Part shown: piece by piece, positions 40,663 to 50,847 of the stretch
Layout: each line of letters starts with the position of its first letter
Numbering within the stretch: position 1 is the stretch's first letter
Origin: Candidatus Thermodiscus eudorianus
Lineage (GTDB): Archaea; Thermoproteota; Thermoprotei_A; Sulfolobales; Acidilobaceae
Direction: 5' to 3'
NCBI GenBank assembly: GCA_015521085.1
Contig: WAOW01000006.1
Location: forward strand, 186,001 to 250,000
Length of the DNA: 64,000 bases
The notes under the pieces: model-generated
Told to the model about the DNA's origin: nothing
Seen by the model: the letters and a program-made list of their open reading frames with translations, nothing else
Databases searched by the model: none
Translations under genes and position numbers: made by a program

Positions 40663-43100
40663 TGATTAGATTTTCCTAGTTTCTCTAATAGAATCTTCTT
40701 CTCTATGCTAGCCACTAGCCTCCTCGTCCTCACCACCGCGTCGGGGTTTACGCTAATAGAGTCTATACCCTCCCTTACCAGGAACTCTACGAGCTCCGGG
40801 TAGACGCTAGGCGCTTGTCCACAAATACTAGCCGTTATACCGTTTCTGTGCGCGGCTCTAATTATCTCTCTGATAGCCTTTAGCACAGCCGGATCCCTTT
40901 CGTCAAAATAGCCTAGCTTAGCTAGCAATGCGCTATCCCTGTCCGCTCCGAGGACTAGCTGTGTCAGGTCGTTGCTTCCTATGCTAAACCCGTCTATCAT
41001 CTTTGCGAACTCGTCTGCCAGCATAACGGTACTAGGTACTTCAACCATTATCCAGACCTTGAAGTCTCTGCCCCTCCCAAGTCCTTCGTCTTCTAGTATC
41101 GCTAGAGCTTTCTTCAACTCCCATACTGTCCTGACGAAGGGGAACATTACCCAAACGTTCTTCAAGCCCCACTCTTCCCTTACCTTCTTCACGGCTCTAA
41201 CTTCTAGCCTGAAGGCTGGTTCGAACTTCGGAGTTATGTATCTTGACACGCCCCTCCATCCAATCATCGGGTTCCTCTCTTCCAGGTCCTCGTATTTCTC
41301 GCCGCCTATTAGCCTCTTGTACTCGTTGGTCTTGAAATCGCTGAACCTAACTACTACTGGTCTCGGGTAGATTGCTGAGGCTACTTTTGCAATGCCCTCG
41401 GCTAGCTTATCTACAAAGTAAACGCCCCTCCCCTGGTCAATCAGATAGAGTGGATGGTATCTTATCCACCCGGATATTATGAACTCGATCCTCATGAGTC
41501 CTATACCGTCGAAAGGTAGATCCTTGTACCTGTCGATTTCCTCGGGCTGGCCTAGATTCATGTATATCTTAGTAGCGGTTACGGGGTAGAGGTTCATGAG
41601 TATCTCTGGCGTGAGGCCTGTAGCCGCTGCGGGCTTCTCCTCGGCCTTCTCCTCGACAACCTTGCCCGAGTAGACGACTCCCCTGCTACCGTCAACCGTG
41701 ACCAGCATGCCGTCCTTTAAGACCTCAGTCGCATTGCCAGTGCCTACAACGGCTGGGATCCCTAGCTCTCTAGCAACAATAGCGGCGTGAGCGGTCATAC
41801 CGCCTTCATCTGTAACTATGGCTGATGCTATCTTCATGTATGGAACCCAGTCGGGATCCGTCATTTTTGTTACGAGGACGTCGCCCTTCTTCATCTTCTT
41901 TGCAGCTTCCTCAACTGACAAAGCGACTTTTACGTTGCCAACAGCTACACCTGGGCTGGCCGGAACCCCCCTTACAAGCACCTCTCCCTCCTGCTCAACC
42001 TCTGTCTGTGATAGTTGCTGGGTTTCCGCCTTCTTCCTACTCCACACAGTTTCGGGCCTGGCCTGTACAGTGAAGATTCCCTCCGGAGGCTCTATATCCG
42101 CGTCAATAGCCCACTCAATATCCATGTGATGGTTGAAATGTTCCTCTACTCTCTTGGCTAGCTTCGCCAGGGTTTTAACCTCTTCGTCCGATAGTGATGG
42201 CATGTTGGGGAATATGCCATGCTTCTCTATCAGGTCAGCGATCTCTGGGTATTTCTGTCGCAGCTCTTCTAGTTCTTCATCGTTCTCGGGCAGTTTTATC
42301 TCCACGTTTGATCTTGATCTCGGATCGTAGAAGAGCGCTTTCTCTTTCTTGACTATTTTTTTATCAATTATCTCTAGTGTCTCCTTGTCTACCGTGAAAG
42401 AGTCCGGTGTCACAACACCAGCTACGACGAACTCGCCTAGACCCCAGGAGGACTCGATGACTATCTTGTTTTCATCTCCGGTAACCGGGTGTAGTGTAAA
42501 CATTACGCCTGCGCTTCTACTGTTAACCATTTTCTGCACTACAACAGCCATGTATGCTTGTTCGTGTGAGACGTTTAGCGAATCCCTGTAGCTTAATGCT
42601 CTAGCGGTCCATAGGCTAGCCCATGCTTTCTTTACATGATCTACCACTTCCTCCTCGCCAGCCACGTTTAGATAAGTCTCTTGTTGGCCAGCGAAGCTAG
42701 CCTCTGGCAGGTCCTCAACTGTAGCGCTGCTTCTAACGGCTACTCGTGGATTAGGCACGCCGATTCTGCGGCCGAGTTCCCTGTAAGCCTCTATAATCGC
42801 CTTCCGGATTTTGGGTGGTACGGGTGTTCTCACGAATTTAGACCTGATTAATTCGCTAGCTTTCTCGTATTCCTCTGGTTTTCCACTTATTATGACTTCG
42901 TCGAGGACGTGTTTTACGAACCCGGCTATGCCGGTCTCGTATATGAAATCCTTGTAAGCGTCGCTAGTCACCACGAAGCCTGGGGGTACTGGTATTCCGG
43001 CCTTTATCATCTCGCCTAGTCCGGCGGCCTTACCTCCGACCTTCTCATGTAGCTTGCTGTCAACCTGGTCTAACCATAAAACATACTCTTTTCTGGCCAC
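40659..43100 (-). CDS. ppsA: Phosphoenolpyruvate synthase
   Basis: 813 aa. Converts pyruvate, ATP and water to PEP, AMP and phosphate. Domain order: N-terminal ATP-grasp ([40 protein letters not shown]), central phosphohistidine domain with [20 protein letters not shown] (swivelling catalytic His), and C-terminal PEP/pyruvate TIM barrel ([43 protein letters not shown] with the catalytic Cys). Essential for gluconeogenesis and for dicarboxylate-type CO2 fixation. TATA box CTTAAATATTTTA at about 43133-43145 gives a short leader. Confidence 0.96.
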   Translation of the reverse strand: MARKEYVLWLDQVDSKLHEKVGGKAAGLGEMIKAGIPVPPGFVVTSDAYKDFIYETGIAGFVKHVLDEVIISGKPEEYEKASELIRSKFVRTPVPPKIRKAIIEAYRELGRRIGVPNPRVAVRSSATVEDLPEASFAGQQETYLNVAGEEEVVDHVKKAWASLWTARALSYRDSLNVSHEQAYMAVVVQKMVNSRSAGVMFTLHPVTGDENKIVIESSWGLGEFVVAGVVTPDSFTVDKETLEIIDKKIVKKEKALFYDPRSRSNVEIKLPENDEELEELRQKYPEIADLIEKHGIFPNMPSLSDEEVKTLAKLAKRVEEHFNHHMDIEWAIDADIEPPEGIFTVQARPETVWSRKKAETQQLSQTEVEQEGEVLVRGVPASPGVAVGNVKVALSVEEAAKKMKKGDVLVTKMTDPDWVPYMKIASAIVTDEGGMTAHAAIVARELGIPAVVGTGNATEVLKDGMLVTVDGSRGVVYSGKVVEEKAEEKPAAATGLTPEILMNLYPVTATKIYMNLGQPEEIDRYKDLPFDGIGLMRIEFIISGWIRYHPLYLIDQGRGVYFVDKLAEGIAKVASAIYPRPVVVRFSDFKTNEYKRLIGGEKYEDLEERNPMIGWRGVSRYITPKFEPAFRLEVRAVKKVREEWGLKNVWVMFPFVRTVWELKKALAILEDEGLGRGRDFKVWIMVEVPSTVMLADEFAKMIDGFSIGSNDLTQLVLGADRDSALLAKLGYFDERDPAVLKAIREIIRAAHRNGITASICGQAPSVYPELVEFLVREGIDSISVNPDAVVRTRRLVASIEKKILLEKLGKSNH

Positions 43101-43211
43101 TAAGAGACCACCGGTTTACCTGCTTAGGGCTAAAATATTTAAGAATGACACTTCCCATATGAGGATCCGTTTTAAATGTGAATTTTAGGAGTAAAATGCC
43201 TCTAGGGGGAT

Positions 43212-44528
43212 TCACGGGTTAGACAAGGCATTCCTGAGGTATTCGAGACCGCTTGTTTTATCTAGCACTACCCTCTTGTTCTCAAGGGCGTCATATATTG
43301 TGATTTTATCGGTCTGGGCTTCATTCTTACCTATGTAGACTAGATAGCGTATTCCTAGCCTCTGTGCTTTCCTCCTCTGGACTCTCGGGCTTACCCTGTT
43401 CAAGTCTATCCTGGTGTTAATTCCTATATCCCTGAGTTGCCTGGCTATATCCCATGCGTATGAATAGACGGATCTATCAAGGACTATTACCTGTGCCTGC
43501 GTTAGCGTCTTCCGGTCGAGCTTGTAGAATCCCAGTTCAACGCCAGCATCTATTATCCTCTCGATACCGATACTGACGCCAGTTGCTGGTATGTCCTCGC
43601 CTGTGAATATACCTATAAGGCCGTCATACCTTCCTCCTCCAGCCACACTGCCTATCCGTGGCTTGTCTAGCACTACCTCTAGTATGGGGCCTGTATAGTA
43701 GTCTAGCCCCCTTACTAGGCTTAGGTCGAATAGTGTTTTCTCGGGGTTATTCAGGTAGCTCAGCATCTCCAGTATATGGTTGGTTCCGTCGGTTACGTTC
43801 TTGTTGCCACGGTATTTTTTCTGGATCTCTTCTAGTATCTCCTCTGGACTGCCCTCCATAGATATTAAATATTTTATTTTATTTATCTTAGATTCGTTGA
43901 GTCCCAACTCCCTCAGCTGGGCCAGAACCCCTTCAAGCCCTATCTTATCGAGTTTATCTATAACTCGATATACTGGGATAGGATTGTCGAGGCCAAGCTC
44001 TTCTTCGAAGATACCCCTCAATATGCGTCTATCATTAAGCCTAACCTTGAACCCCTCCTTGAAGCCAAGCGCCACCATACTATCGACAGTTAGATTAACT
44101 ATCTCGGCATCAGCCTCGGGATAGGGCGACCCCACTGTATCAGCATCACACTGGTAGAACTCCCTGTACCTACCCTTCTGGGGCTCCTCGTGTCTCCATA
44201 CAGGTCCTATGTGATATCTCTTGAAGGGCAAGGCCATATCACGGTGGTTAGCTATGAATCGGGCCAGTGGGACTGTGAGGTCGTATCGGAGAGCATAGTC
44301 TCTCCCGCTCCATGGATCTTGGAACCTCCATATGAGCCTGGACTCAGCCTCTTCACCGTACTTGCCTGCTAGAGTCTCCCAGTATTCTATCGCTGGCGTA
44401 TCTATGGGGTCGAAACCGTATCTCTGATATACCTTCTCCAGCTGCCCTAACAGCTGTTTCCTTAGAATCATTCTGTCGGGCGGGAAGTCCCTGAAGCCCC
44501 TGGGCGGTCTCGGAACCCTGCTAGCCAT
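43212..44528 (-). CDS. hisS: Histidyl-tRNA synthetase
   Basis: About 438 aa class II aminoacyl-tRNA synthetase. Motif 1 region PRGFRDFPPDR, motif 2 GPVWRHEEPQKGRYREFYQ, His-A loop LVRGLDYYTGPILEV, motif 3-type SIGIERIID and a C-terminal anticodon-binding domain (QAQVIVLDRSVYSYAWDIAR; RVSPRVQRRKAQRLGIRYLV). I prefer ATG 44528, preceded by AGGAG, over the upstream ATG 44579. An AT-only run at 43,861-43,890 encodes the KINKIKYLI segment with unusual AAA/AAT/TTA codons. Follows a radical SAM gene on the same strand. Confidence 0.95.
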   Translation of the reverse strand: MASRVPRPPRGFRDFPPDRMILRKQLLGQLEKVYQRYGFDPIDTPAIEYWETLAGKYGEEAESRLIWRFQDPWSGRDYALRYDLTVPLARFIANHRDMALPFKRYHIGPVWRHEEPQKGRYREFYQCDADTVGSPYPEADAEIVNLTVDSMVALGFKEGFKVRLNDRRILRGIFEEELGLDNPIPVYRVIDKLDKIGLEGVLAQLRELGLNESKINKIKYLISMEGSPEEILEEIQKKYRGNKNVTDGTNHILEMLSYLNNPEKTLFDLSLVRGLDYYTGPILEVVLDKPRIGSVAGGGRYDGLIGIFTGEDIPATGVSIGIERIIDAGVELGFYKLDRKTLTQAQVIVLDRSVYSYAWDIARQLRDIGINTRIDLNRVSPRVQRRKAQRLGIRYLVYIGKNEAQTDKITIYDALENKRVVLDKTSGLEYLRNALSNP

Positions 44529-44583
44529 TCTCCTAAACCTCTCAGCGGGTCCAGGGATATCTCCAGATGCTCCGTGCAATTAT

Positions 44584-45537
44584 TTAATCGATGCTGGCAT
44601 CGTTGCAGTCGATGATCCTCGATGTAACTATGGGTTCCCTAGAAGGCGTTGGGTATACTTCATATGCAATACACTTACCCTCACGGTCCTTCTCGATGTA
44701 TATTAGAGTCCCTGACCTGGTTACCTCCTCGAACCAGCGTTTATCTCTCCTCGCCGTGTTAACTAGCCTATTCCTGGTCTGAATAGCATCTTTATAGACT
44801 GCCGGGCAGAAGTGCACGGGAATGGTCACGTTTTCCTCGGCCCACTTCAGCACCTCTACAGCCGCTTCATACGCCCCTTCGACCGTGAAGGGCCTCTTCC
44901 TTGACTCGCGGAAACCTCTTTTTAGTAATTCTACGGCGTTTGGCTCGACGAACTCCAACTCGTTGAGGTTAACGAAGGACGCCCCCATTCTATCGGCCTT
45001 AAGTATGACCTGCTTGGCCCATTCAATTAAGCCCGGCCCTATAGGTATCTCGATGCCGACGTCCATGGACGTCGTTCGAAGCGCTGTTTCCACCCTTTTG
45101 ATTAGCTCTGGCCGTGTTGGATGGAATCTTATCTCGTCGAGGCCTGAATACTCTAGGGCTTTGAGTATTTCTGGGGTCGCGTATCTGCCGCTAGTGTATA
45201 AGTGTATGTGGAAACCATGTGAGAACTCGTTTTTCAGCCCTTCTATGATCTCTATTGTCCTATCGGGCCTGGTCAGCGGATCTCCCCCTGTTATGCTTGC
45301 ACTGCTTGCTCCCGTCCTCTCAACCTCCACTATTACCTCTTCGATGCTGGCGACTGGAGTTTCATTGACATAGAAGACGTCTCGATAGAGTTTTTCTCTG
45401 TTGACGGGGCAGTAGTAGCAACCGTCGTCGCACAACCCTGTTATGAAAATTACTGCTTTTACTCCCATGAAGCAGAGTTCGCATCCTCTAGCCATCTTTG
45501 GCCTAGTTAATAGTGCTCTGTCCGAGTGTCCATACAC
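44584..45537 (-). CDS. Radical SAM protein with extra N-terminal Cys pair
   Basis: 317 aa. The 4Fe-4S binding motif is GLCDDGCYYCP (CX3CX2C, about residues 35-42), followed by the SAM-binding SITGGDPLTRPD (GGE-like) and further barrel strands (HIHLYTSGRYATPEIL; EIRFHPTRPELI). An extra CELC (about 20-23) precedes the cluster motif and more Cys occur near the C-terminus (HFCPAVYK, GKCIAYEV), possibly an auxiliary site. It belongs with archaeal radical SAM proteins annotated only generally; substrate unknown. Immediately upstream of hisS and probably co-transcribed. Confidence 0.83.
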   Translation of the reverse strand: MYGHSDRALLTRPKMARGCELCFMGVKAVIFITGLCDDGCYYCPVNREKLYRDVFYVNETPVASIEEVIVEVERTGASSASITGGDPLTRPDRTIEIIEGLKNEFSHGFHIHLYTSGRYATPEILKALEYSGLDEIRFHPTRPELIKRVETALRTTSMDVGIEIPIGPGLIEWAKQVILKADRMGASFVNLNELEFVEPNAVELLKRGFRESRKRPFTVEGAYEAAVEVLKWAEENVTIPVHFCPAVYKDAIQTRNRLVNTARRDKRWFEEVTRSGTLIYIEKDREGKCIAYEVYPTPSREPIVTSRIIDCNDASID

Positions 45538-45739
45538 CTTGGTCTTCTCCCTAGGATGGATCTACAGTAGCATGTAAGCGGTTAATTTGTACTTTGTGGT
45601 AACGCGGGTGGATTGGATTCGCCGGGATTTGTGTCGAAGGGGCCTGTGGAGTCTATATTTTGGGGGATTGGAGGGGAATGTATTTACATTTACTCATACA
45701 TATATAGTCGGGCATATATATTTTTACTCGGGGTGGGTG

Positions 45740-46726
45740 ATGAGCGTAAACGTTGAGGAGAGGCGTGTACAGCGGCTAGGAACCAGCTCACTCATAGTCA
45801 CGCTGCCTAAGAAATGGGTTAAGAAGGTAAATCTAAAACCAGGAGATAAGGTGGCCATCGTAATCGAAGGCGACGAGATAAAGATTCTCCCCCCTTCAAG
45901 CACTCCCATCAAGAGAGAGAAGCAAGTAATAAAACTACGCGAGCTGGAAAATAAAGTGTACCTACAGCAACTACCCACGTGCCTCTACATACTGGGTGTG
46001 AGAGACGCTATCCTTAACGGCCATTCACTCGATATAACAACGATAAATAAGATTATAACACAGATATCAGGCCTATCCGGGACCCAGGCAACCTGTCTCG
46101 GAAACAACAAGATCGAGATAAAAGTATTCATCGACTCTGAGGACGTCTTGCCCCTCCTCGAATCCATCTTTAGAAACCTCGTGCTCATGCTGAGAACCAT
46201 AAGGAAGGCGCTTGACCGTGAGGAAACCATTACAGAGTTAGTCGATGACGCTAAAATGCTTCAAAAAGAAATCTACAAGAAATACTACCTCATGCTACGG
46301 CTAGCACACAAAAATACAGGTCCCACCCATCGAAGACACGAAATCTCTGAGACCCTATTGTCTTCAGAGCTAGGATTACTATCCCTGCTCCTCGGTAGGC
46401 TAGCCCTAGAAACTATAAGCACCCTCGCGAGCATAGGAGAGAGGGATTTCAGCCAGGCCACCCTTGAAGCGACAGACGAGCTAATCAAGGCTGTAGACGA
46501 GCTGGGATTAATTCTGCGTAAACCCGATCATGCGAAGCTAGCCTCCATATACGATGTCATCAGCCGTGTAAGGAACAAGCTAGACACTATAATACGAGAG
46601 GGCGGTAAGACCGACCTCTTCACCGCATCGAAAATCCAAGACTTCTTGATACTCTTAGAGGAAGCCACGTCACTTGTGTCGTGCTGGCAGACTATAACCA
46701 TACTACTAGAGGACAAGGTATTCTAG
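45740..46726 (+). CDS. AbrB-PhoU regulator (phosphate-uptake regulator-like)
   Basis: About 328 aa. N-terminal swapped-hairpin AbrB/SpoVT domain (RRVQRLGTSSLIVTLPKKWV, GDKVAIVIEGDEIKILPP; residues 7-55) for DNA binding, then a long helical PhoU-like region (EETITELVDDAKMLQKEIY; LGLLSLLLGRLALETIS) ending in a helix-rich tail. Archaeal AbrB-PhoU fusions are thought to regulate phosphate transport. ATG 45740 follows GGGGTGG; tandem TATATATA elements lie at 45,699-45,724. No phosphate transporter is adjacent. Confidence 0.85.
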   Translation: MSVNVEERRVQRLGTSSLIVTLPKKWVKKVNLKPGDKVAIVIEGDEIKILPPSSTPIKREKQVIKLRELENKVYLQQLPTCLYILGVRDAILNGHSLDITTINKIITQISGLSGTQATCLGNNKIEIKVFIDSEDVLPLLESIFRNLVLMLRTIRKALDREETITELVDDAKMLQKEIYKKYYLMLRLAHKNTGPTHRRHEISETLLSSELGLLSLLLGRLALETISTLASIGERDFSQATLEATDELIKAVDELGLILRKPDHAKLASIYDVISRVRNKLDTIIREGGKTDLFTASKIQDFLILLEEATSLVSCWQTITILLEDKVF

Positions 46727-46745
46727 GGGTCTTAAAGCACAATTT

Positions 46746-47486
46746 TTAGTTCAAGCTCCTTAGGTCGGGGATAAAGGAGCTGAGTTCACCCTTTACTGGC
46801 ATGCGCATCAGTTCTATACCATAGACCCGTTCTAAGAGGTCTTTGGAGAGGCTAGAAGGGTCTCCATGGTACGCTAGAGAGCCCTTGCTGATTATAGTGA
46901 CGGTATCAAAGGCCCATAGATAGTGTATTTCATGGGTCGTCAAGAGTACAATCGCGCCTGTTTCCATGGAGTATCTACGTAGGAGTTTTATCACGGCAAC
47001 CTGGTTTCTCACGTCCAGGAATGACAGCGGCTCGTCCAGTAAGAGTAGCGAGGGGGCTCTAGCTAGTGCCCGTGTCAAGCACACCAGGCGTTGCTCTCCA
47101 CTGCTGAGTGAGGTGAACCGTCTGTGCAATAGGTGGTTTATTTGCAGGAGCTTAAGGTACTTCATGGCATGATCCAGGCCTCCTCTTGAATTGAAGAGCC
47201 CGGCCCTGAGCACATCGTATACTGTTGCTAGAGGGTCTATCACCGGGGTTGCTGGCGTATATGAGATCTTAGAGCTGATTTCACTCGTCCTCTCACCACA
47301 GTATTCGATTGTCCCGGAGTGGTTTTGGACTCCCGCTATTGCCTTGAGGAGCGTTGTCTTGCCAGCTCCGTTAGGGCCTGCTATCGCGTGGATGCCTTTG
47401 ATTAGTTGTAGCGTGATGCCTTTGATTATCTCCTTGTCCCGGCTGGTCTTTACAGTTACGTCTCTTAGAGATAGCCTGCATTCCAT
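46746..47486 (-). CDS. btuD: ABC transporter ATP-binding protein (BtuD/FhuC type)
   Basis: 246 aa ATPase. Walker A GPNGAGKTTLLK (about 38-49), signature LSSGEQRLVCLTRALA, Walker B LLLLDEPLSFLD and H-loop TTHEIHYL. It belongs to the FecCD-associated subfamily (cobalamin, heme or siderophore importers). Starts 8 bp after the permease gene stop, so one operon: binding protein, permease, ATPase. Confidence 0.93.
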   Translation of the reverse strand: MECRLSLRDVTVKTSRDKEIIKGITLQLIKGIHAIAGPNGAGKTTLLKAIAGVQNHSGTIEYCGERTSEISSKISYTPATPVIDPLATVYDVLRAGLFNSRGGLDHAMKYLKLLQINHLLHRRFTSLSSGEQRLVCLTRALARAPSLLLLDEPLSFLDVRNQVAVIKLLRRYSMETGAIVLLTTHEIHYLWAFDTVTIISKGSLAYHGDPSSLSKDLLERVYGIELMRMPVKGELSSFIPDLRSLN

Positions 47487-47493
47487 TTCCCGG

Positions 47494-48489
47494 TCACCAT
47501 CCTGTCTTTTTTGTGAGGTAGAAGAGTAGTGGTCCTCCGAATAGCGCTGTGAAGGCGGTTAGTGGAACTTCCTGGCTTGGTGATACTAGTCTTATCATGA
47601 TGTCTGATGTGAGGGCTAGTGCGGATCCCATTAATATCGACATCGCTAGCGTGACGTTGAACTTGCTTCCGACTAGTAGTCTTGATAGCCATGGAGCGGC
47701 TAGTCCTATGAAGCCTACTGGGCCTGCTAGGGCTACTGTTGCCGACGCGGTAAGTGCGCTCATTAGGAGTGTCGTGTATCTTACGTGTTTTACGTTGACC
47801 CCCATGCTTTGGCTGACTTCGTCTCCCAGCACTAGTGTATATATTTTATCTGATAATATTAACAAAAATATTGTTCCGATTGACACGAGTAGAAGTGTTA
47901 TAGAGAGTGTTTTCTTAGTTACATAAGCAACCGTCCCAAACAACCACATGAAAGTAATATTAATTTTATATAAATATTTATTTATAATGAATATCGTTAT
48001 ACCAGACAACGCATAACTAACCGAAACACCAGCCACAATTATAGAAGAGGGGGATCCACCCGACTTAGCACCAATACCTATGACTATAAAGAACGACACC
48101 AACCCCAACATCATAGCAACAGTATAGATCAGTACCGGATGAGGCCTATTGACATAGACTAATACCATAACAACACCTAAAGCCGCCCCAGAAGAGACTC
48201 CCAGAAGGAACGGATCAGCGAGTGGATTCCTCAGCGAGTACTGCATTGAAAGCCCCGATACAGCCAAACCAACACCCACAGTCATTGCCGCTATAGTCCT
48301 GAACAACCTATACCTCACTATGCCCGCATTATCCCCAGTACCATAAATAATATATTCAATCACATCGCCTATATGAACTCCTTTGAAGGGCCCGGTGGTT
48401 AAGGAGAGTATAGCTAGTATCGAGGTAATTATAATGGCCGAGAGGAAAAATACCGTGGTTCTCATGGACAATGCCGCTTTCACGCTCAT
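47494..48489 (-). CDS. btuC: ABC transporter permease (BtuC/FecCD type)
   Basis: 331 aa, about ten helices. FecCD motifs: FRTIAAMTVGVGLAVSGLSM, YSLRNPLADPFLLGVSSGAA, DEVSQSMGVNV and LAGPVGFIGLAAPWLSR. Two almost pure A/T patches (47,838-47,872 and 47,957-47,993) lie in loop or helix ends. ATG overlaps the binding-protein gene stop by 4 bp. Pairs with the ATPase below to import a corrinoid or metal chelate. Confidence 0.93.
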   Translation of the reverse strand: MSVKAALSMRTTVFFLSAIIITSILAILSLTTGPFKGVHIGDVIEYIIYGTGDNAGIVRYRLFRTIAAMTVGVGLAVSGLSMQYSLRNPLADPFLLGVSSGAALGVVMVLVYVNRPHPVLIYTVAMMLGLVSFFIVIGIGAKSGGSPSSIIVAGVSVSYALSGITIFIINKYLYKINITFMWLFGTVAYVTKKTLSITLLLVSIGTIFLLILSDKIYTLVLGDEVSQSMGVNVKHVRYTTLLMSALTASATVALAGPVGFIGLAAPWLSRLLVGSKFNVTLAMSILMGSALALTSDIMIRLVSPSQEVPLTAFTALFGGPLLFYLTKKTGW

Positions 48490-49796
48490 GAAACCGCTGG
48501 GGGTTCTGGGACCTCTGGAAGCGTCTCGTTATTTATACAGGCTGGTATATGGGCTCTATCCATGTTATACAGCTCTGGATGTGCTATTAGCTGTATTATA
48601 ATAATGGCGTCGACTATTCTTGGCGATGGTCTATTGAACAAATCGCTGTAGGGGTAGCCTATACAGTATACCCTACCATCGGCGATTGCAGGTATCTCTC
48701 CAGCGCTATCCCCTAGCTGAGACTCTACGGTTGAGATAACGTCGCTAGCGTTTATGCCAACCGCTATTATTATGTCTGGCTTCGCGACGAGCAACTGCTC
48801 AATGTCTATGCTGGCCCAGCCGGAGATGTTTTCGAAAGCGTTCCTAGCCCCAGCCCAGTATAGTGCTTCCGATTGGAAGGTCGAGTTCCCTGCAACCCAG
48901 ATGGGGTTCAGCCATACGATCAAGGCTATTCTCGGCGTGGTAGTATAGTTCGCGTACTTTATCCTTGCTAGTTTGGATTCGAAGTCAGCTGCAGCCCTGA
49001 TGCTCTCATCGATGTTGCCAGTAGCCTTTCCGACTATTAGTATCGATCTCTCGATGTCACTTAGAGAGGCCTGGGGCAGTAGTATGACCGGTATATTGTA
49101 TGCCTTGAATAGGTTCTTTATGTGTTCATGCGCTGGGACGCCCACGACTCCTATGACTAGGTCCGGGTTAACTGATAGTATCTTCTCGACGCTGGGGTCA
49201 AAGAATCCTCCTACGTCGGTTAGGGTCCCGTTTTCTCTGGCTTCTGGAATCCACTCGGGGAAGTTGCTGTAGGAGTCTACGCCTACCAGTCTGTCGGTAG
49301 CGTTTACATAGTAGAGTATCTCTGTCACTGAGGGTGCTAGCGATACTATCCTGGTTGGCTTTGACTCTATTATTGTATCCTCTCCGGTTCCGTCTACCAC
49401 TGTTACCGGGAACTTCATTCTCTCTTCTAGCTCTTTGATCTTCTCCTTGATAGTAGCTATGTCTTCTGCTAGACCGGATTGGGTTTCTTTCAGTGACTTC
49501 AGTGACCGCTCTAAGCTGGCTAGCTTGCTCGCAACTTCCTGGAGCTGGTCTACTGTGGCTACGGTTGCGAGGCTCTTATTGAGCTCTGCTATCTGTACCT
49601 CCAGATCTTTTATAGTTTTAGTATTATTTATTGATTTTATATTGGATTTAAGTGTGTCTATCTTAGAGTTCACCTCATCTATACTTTTATAGGTCTTGTA
49701 GAATAGAGCCCCTGCTAGCGATAGACTGATAATGGCTATGAGCAGGGAGGCATAGACTAGCGTCGTAGTCGATCCTCTGGACACCGTATCCAGCAC
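48486..49796 (-). CDS. btuF: Membrane-anchored substrate-binding protein (BtuF-like) with coiled-coil spacer
   Basis: 436 aa: N-terminal transmembrane helix (LVYASLLIAIISLSLAGALF, about 14-33), a coiled coil of about 100 residues (for example VDQLQEVASKLASLERSLKS; IKEKIKELEERMKF), then a class III periplasmic binding domain starting RIVSLAPSVTEILYYVNATD with GGFFDPSVEKILSVNPDLVI and VAKPDIIIAVGIN. The sequence fits cobalamin/heme/siderophore binders; exact ligand unknown. The coiled coil probably lifts the ligand domain away from the membrane, under the S-layer. First gene of the ABC operon. Confidence 0.9.
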   Translation of the reverse strand: MLDTVSRGSTTTLVYASLLIAIISLSLAGALFYKTYKSIDEVNSKIDTLKSNIKSINNTKTIKDLEVQIAELNKSLATVATVDQLQEVASKLASLERSLKSLKETQSGLAEDIATIKEKIKELEERMKFPVTVVDGTGEDTIIESKPTRIVSLAPSVTEILYYVNATDRLVGVDSYSNFPEWIPEARENGTLTDVGGFFDPSVEKILSVNPDLVIGVVGVPAHEHIKNLFKAYNIPVILLPQASLSDIERSILIVGKATGNIDESIRAAADFESKLARIKYANYTTTPRIALIVWLNPIWVAGNSTFQSEALYWAGARNAFENISGWASIDIEQLLVAKPDIIIAVGINASDVISTVESQLGDSAGEIPAIADGRVYCIGYPYSDLFNRPSPRIVDAIIIIQLIAHPELYNMDRAHIPACINNETLPEVPEPPAVS

Positions 49797-49950
49797 CAGG
49801 TCTCCCTATACAGGCAAAAACCCCTAAATAAATCCTAGCATACAACCCGGTTAACGACAAGAAAGGGATCGGTCAATGAAGACAACACGATAGAGAAAAT
49901 ACCGATACCTCTGATGAGATTGGGTGCAAGCACCGAGACCGATCCACCAG

Positions 49951-50835
49951 CTACTCAATCCTCTTGACCGGATAGATTACGAGAGGCCTTGTAGCCCTAA
50001 CCAGCACGTGATCGAGAGTACTACCCAGTACCCATTCAATAAACCCCTTCCGGACCGTCCTCCCCAGCACTATAGTCGACTTAGTGTTCTCGGCAAAGCT
50101 AGCTATCACCTTTGCCACCTTATGCGAAGCCAGTATAACCCTATGGATCTCCTCAACTAAACCCTCAAACTCTCTCTGGATCCTTGATAACATCTTCTCC
50201 ACGGTGTCTCTAGACTCTCCCTCCTCCATTACATGGAGTAGATAGAGTTCGCGTGTTTCATAGTAACGGGCCAGGTCCTTCACATAGCCTACCATGTCTT
50301 CACTAACGTTCTCGTCGACCGCCAGGAGGATTCTCTCAGTCAGATCCACCTCGCTAACTACTCGGACCCTTCCCTGCTCCTTGTCGTACGTTACATGGAA
50401 GAGTATCACTGGTTTAGTTGATCTCTTTATGACCTCCTTTACAGTGCCGCCTAAGAGGATGCGCCTCTTAACCCTCCATCCTTTATTCAATAATAAGATC
50501 TCTGTCGCACCTACTCTAGACGCTATACTGACTATAGCGACAGCTGGATCCTCTACTGGGAATTCATCGTATACGTCAACAATCACTCCTTTACGCTCTA
50601 ATTCCTCCTTGTACTCGTTGAGCTTGTTTCTAGCGCGTTTTTCGAGGGACGCTATGAGGCTCTCCGGGTCGAAGCCTGCTGCCGCATGGTCTATTACCAG
50701 GGAGTCGATTACGTGGGCTAGCACTATTTCGCTCTTGTACTTTAACGCTAGTTCACCAGCTATCATTACTTGAACGTCGCTTGCCAAGGATAGGTCTAGC
50801 GGCAGTAGTATCCTCTCTAGCGGCTTCTCACGCAT
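49951..50835 (-). CDS. Tandem universal stress protein (two UspA domains)
   Basis: 294 aa with two UspA-like halves: residues 1-145 (RILLPLDLSLASDVQVMIAG; ILLNKGWRVKRRILLGGTVK) and 150-294 (RILLAVDENVSEDMVGYVKD; IVLGRTVRKGFIEWVLGSTL). The second half carries the GRT...G-x-x-x-x-x-x-LGSTLDHV nucleotide-binding tail; the first has a related GGTVKEV. Tandem Usp proteins bind ATP and often partner with transporters. It begins 13 bp after a DUF1646 permease gene, suggesting co-regulation. Confidence 0.88.
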   Translation of the reverse strand: MREKPLERILLPLDLSLASDVQVMIAGELALKYKSEIVLAHVIDSLVIDHAAAGFDPESLIASLEKRARNKLNEYKEELERKGVIVDVYDEFPVEDPAVAIVSIASRVGATEILLLNKGWRVKRRILLGGTVKEVIKRSTKPVILFHVTYDKEQGRVRVVSEVDLTERILLAVDENVSEDMVGYVKDLARYYETRELYLLHVMEEGESRDTVEKMLSRIQREFEGLVEEIHRVILASHKVAKVIASFAENTKSTIVLGRTVRKGFIEWVLGSTLDHVLVRATRPLVIYPVKRIE

Positions 50836-50847
50836 TAGCCGTCACCC

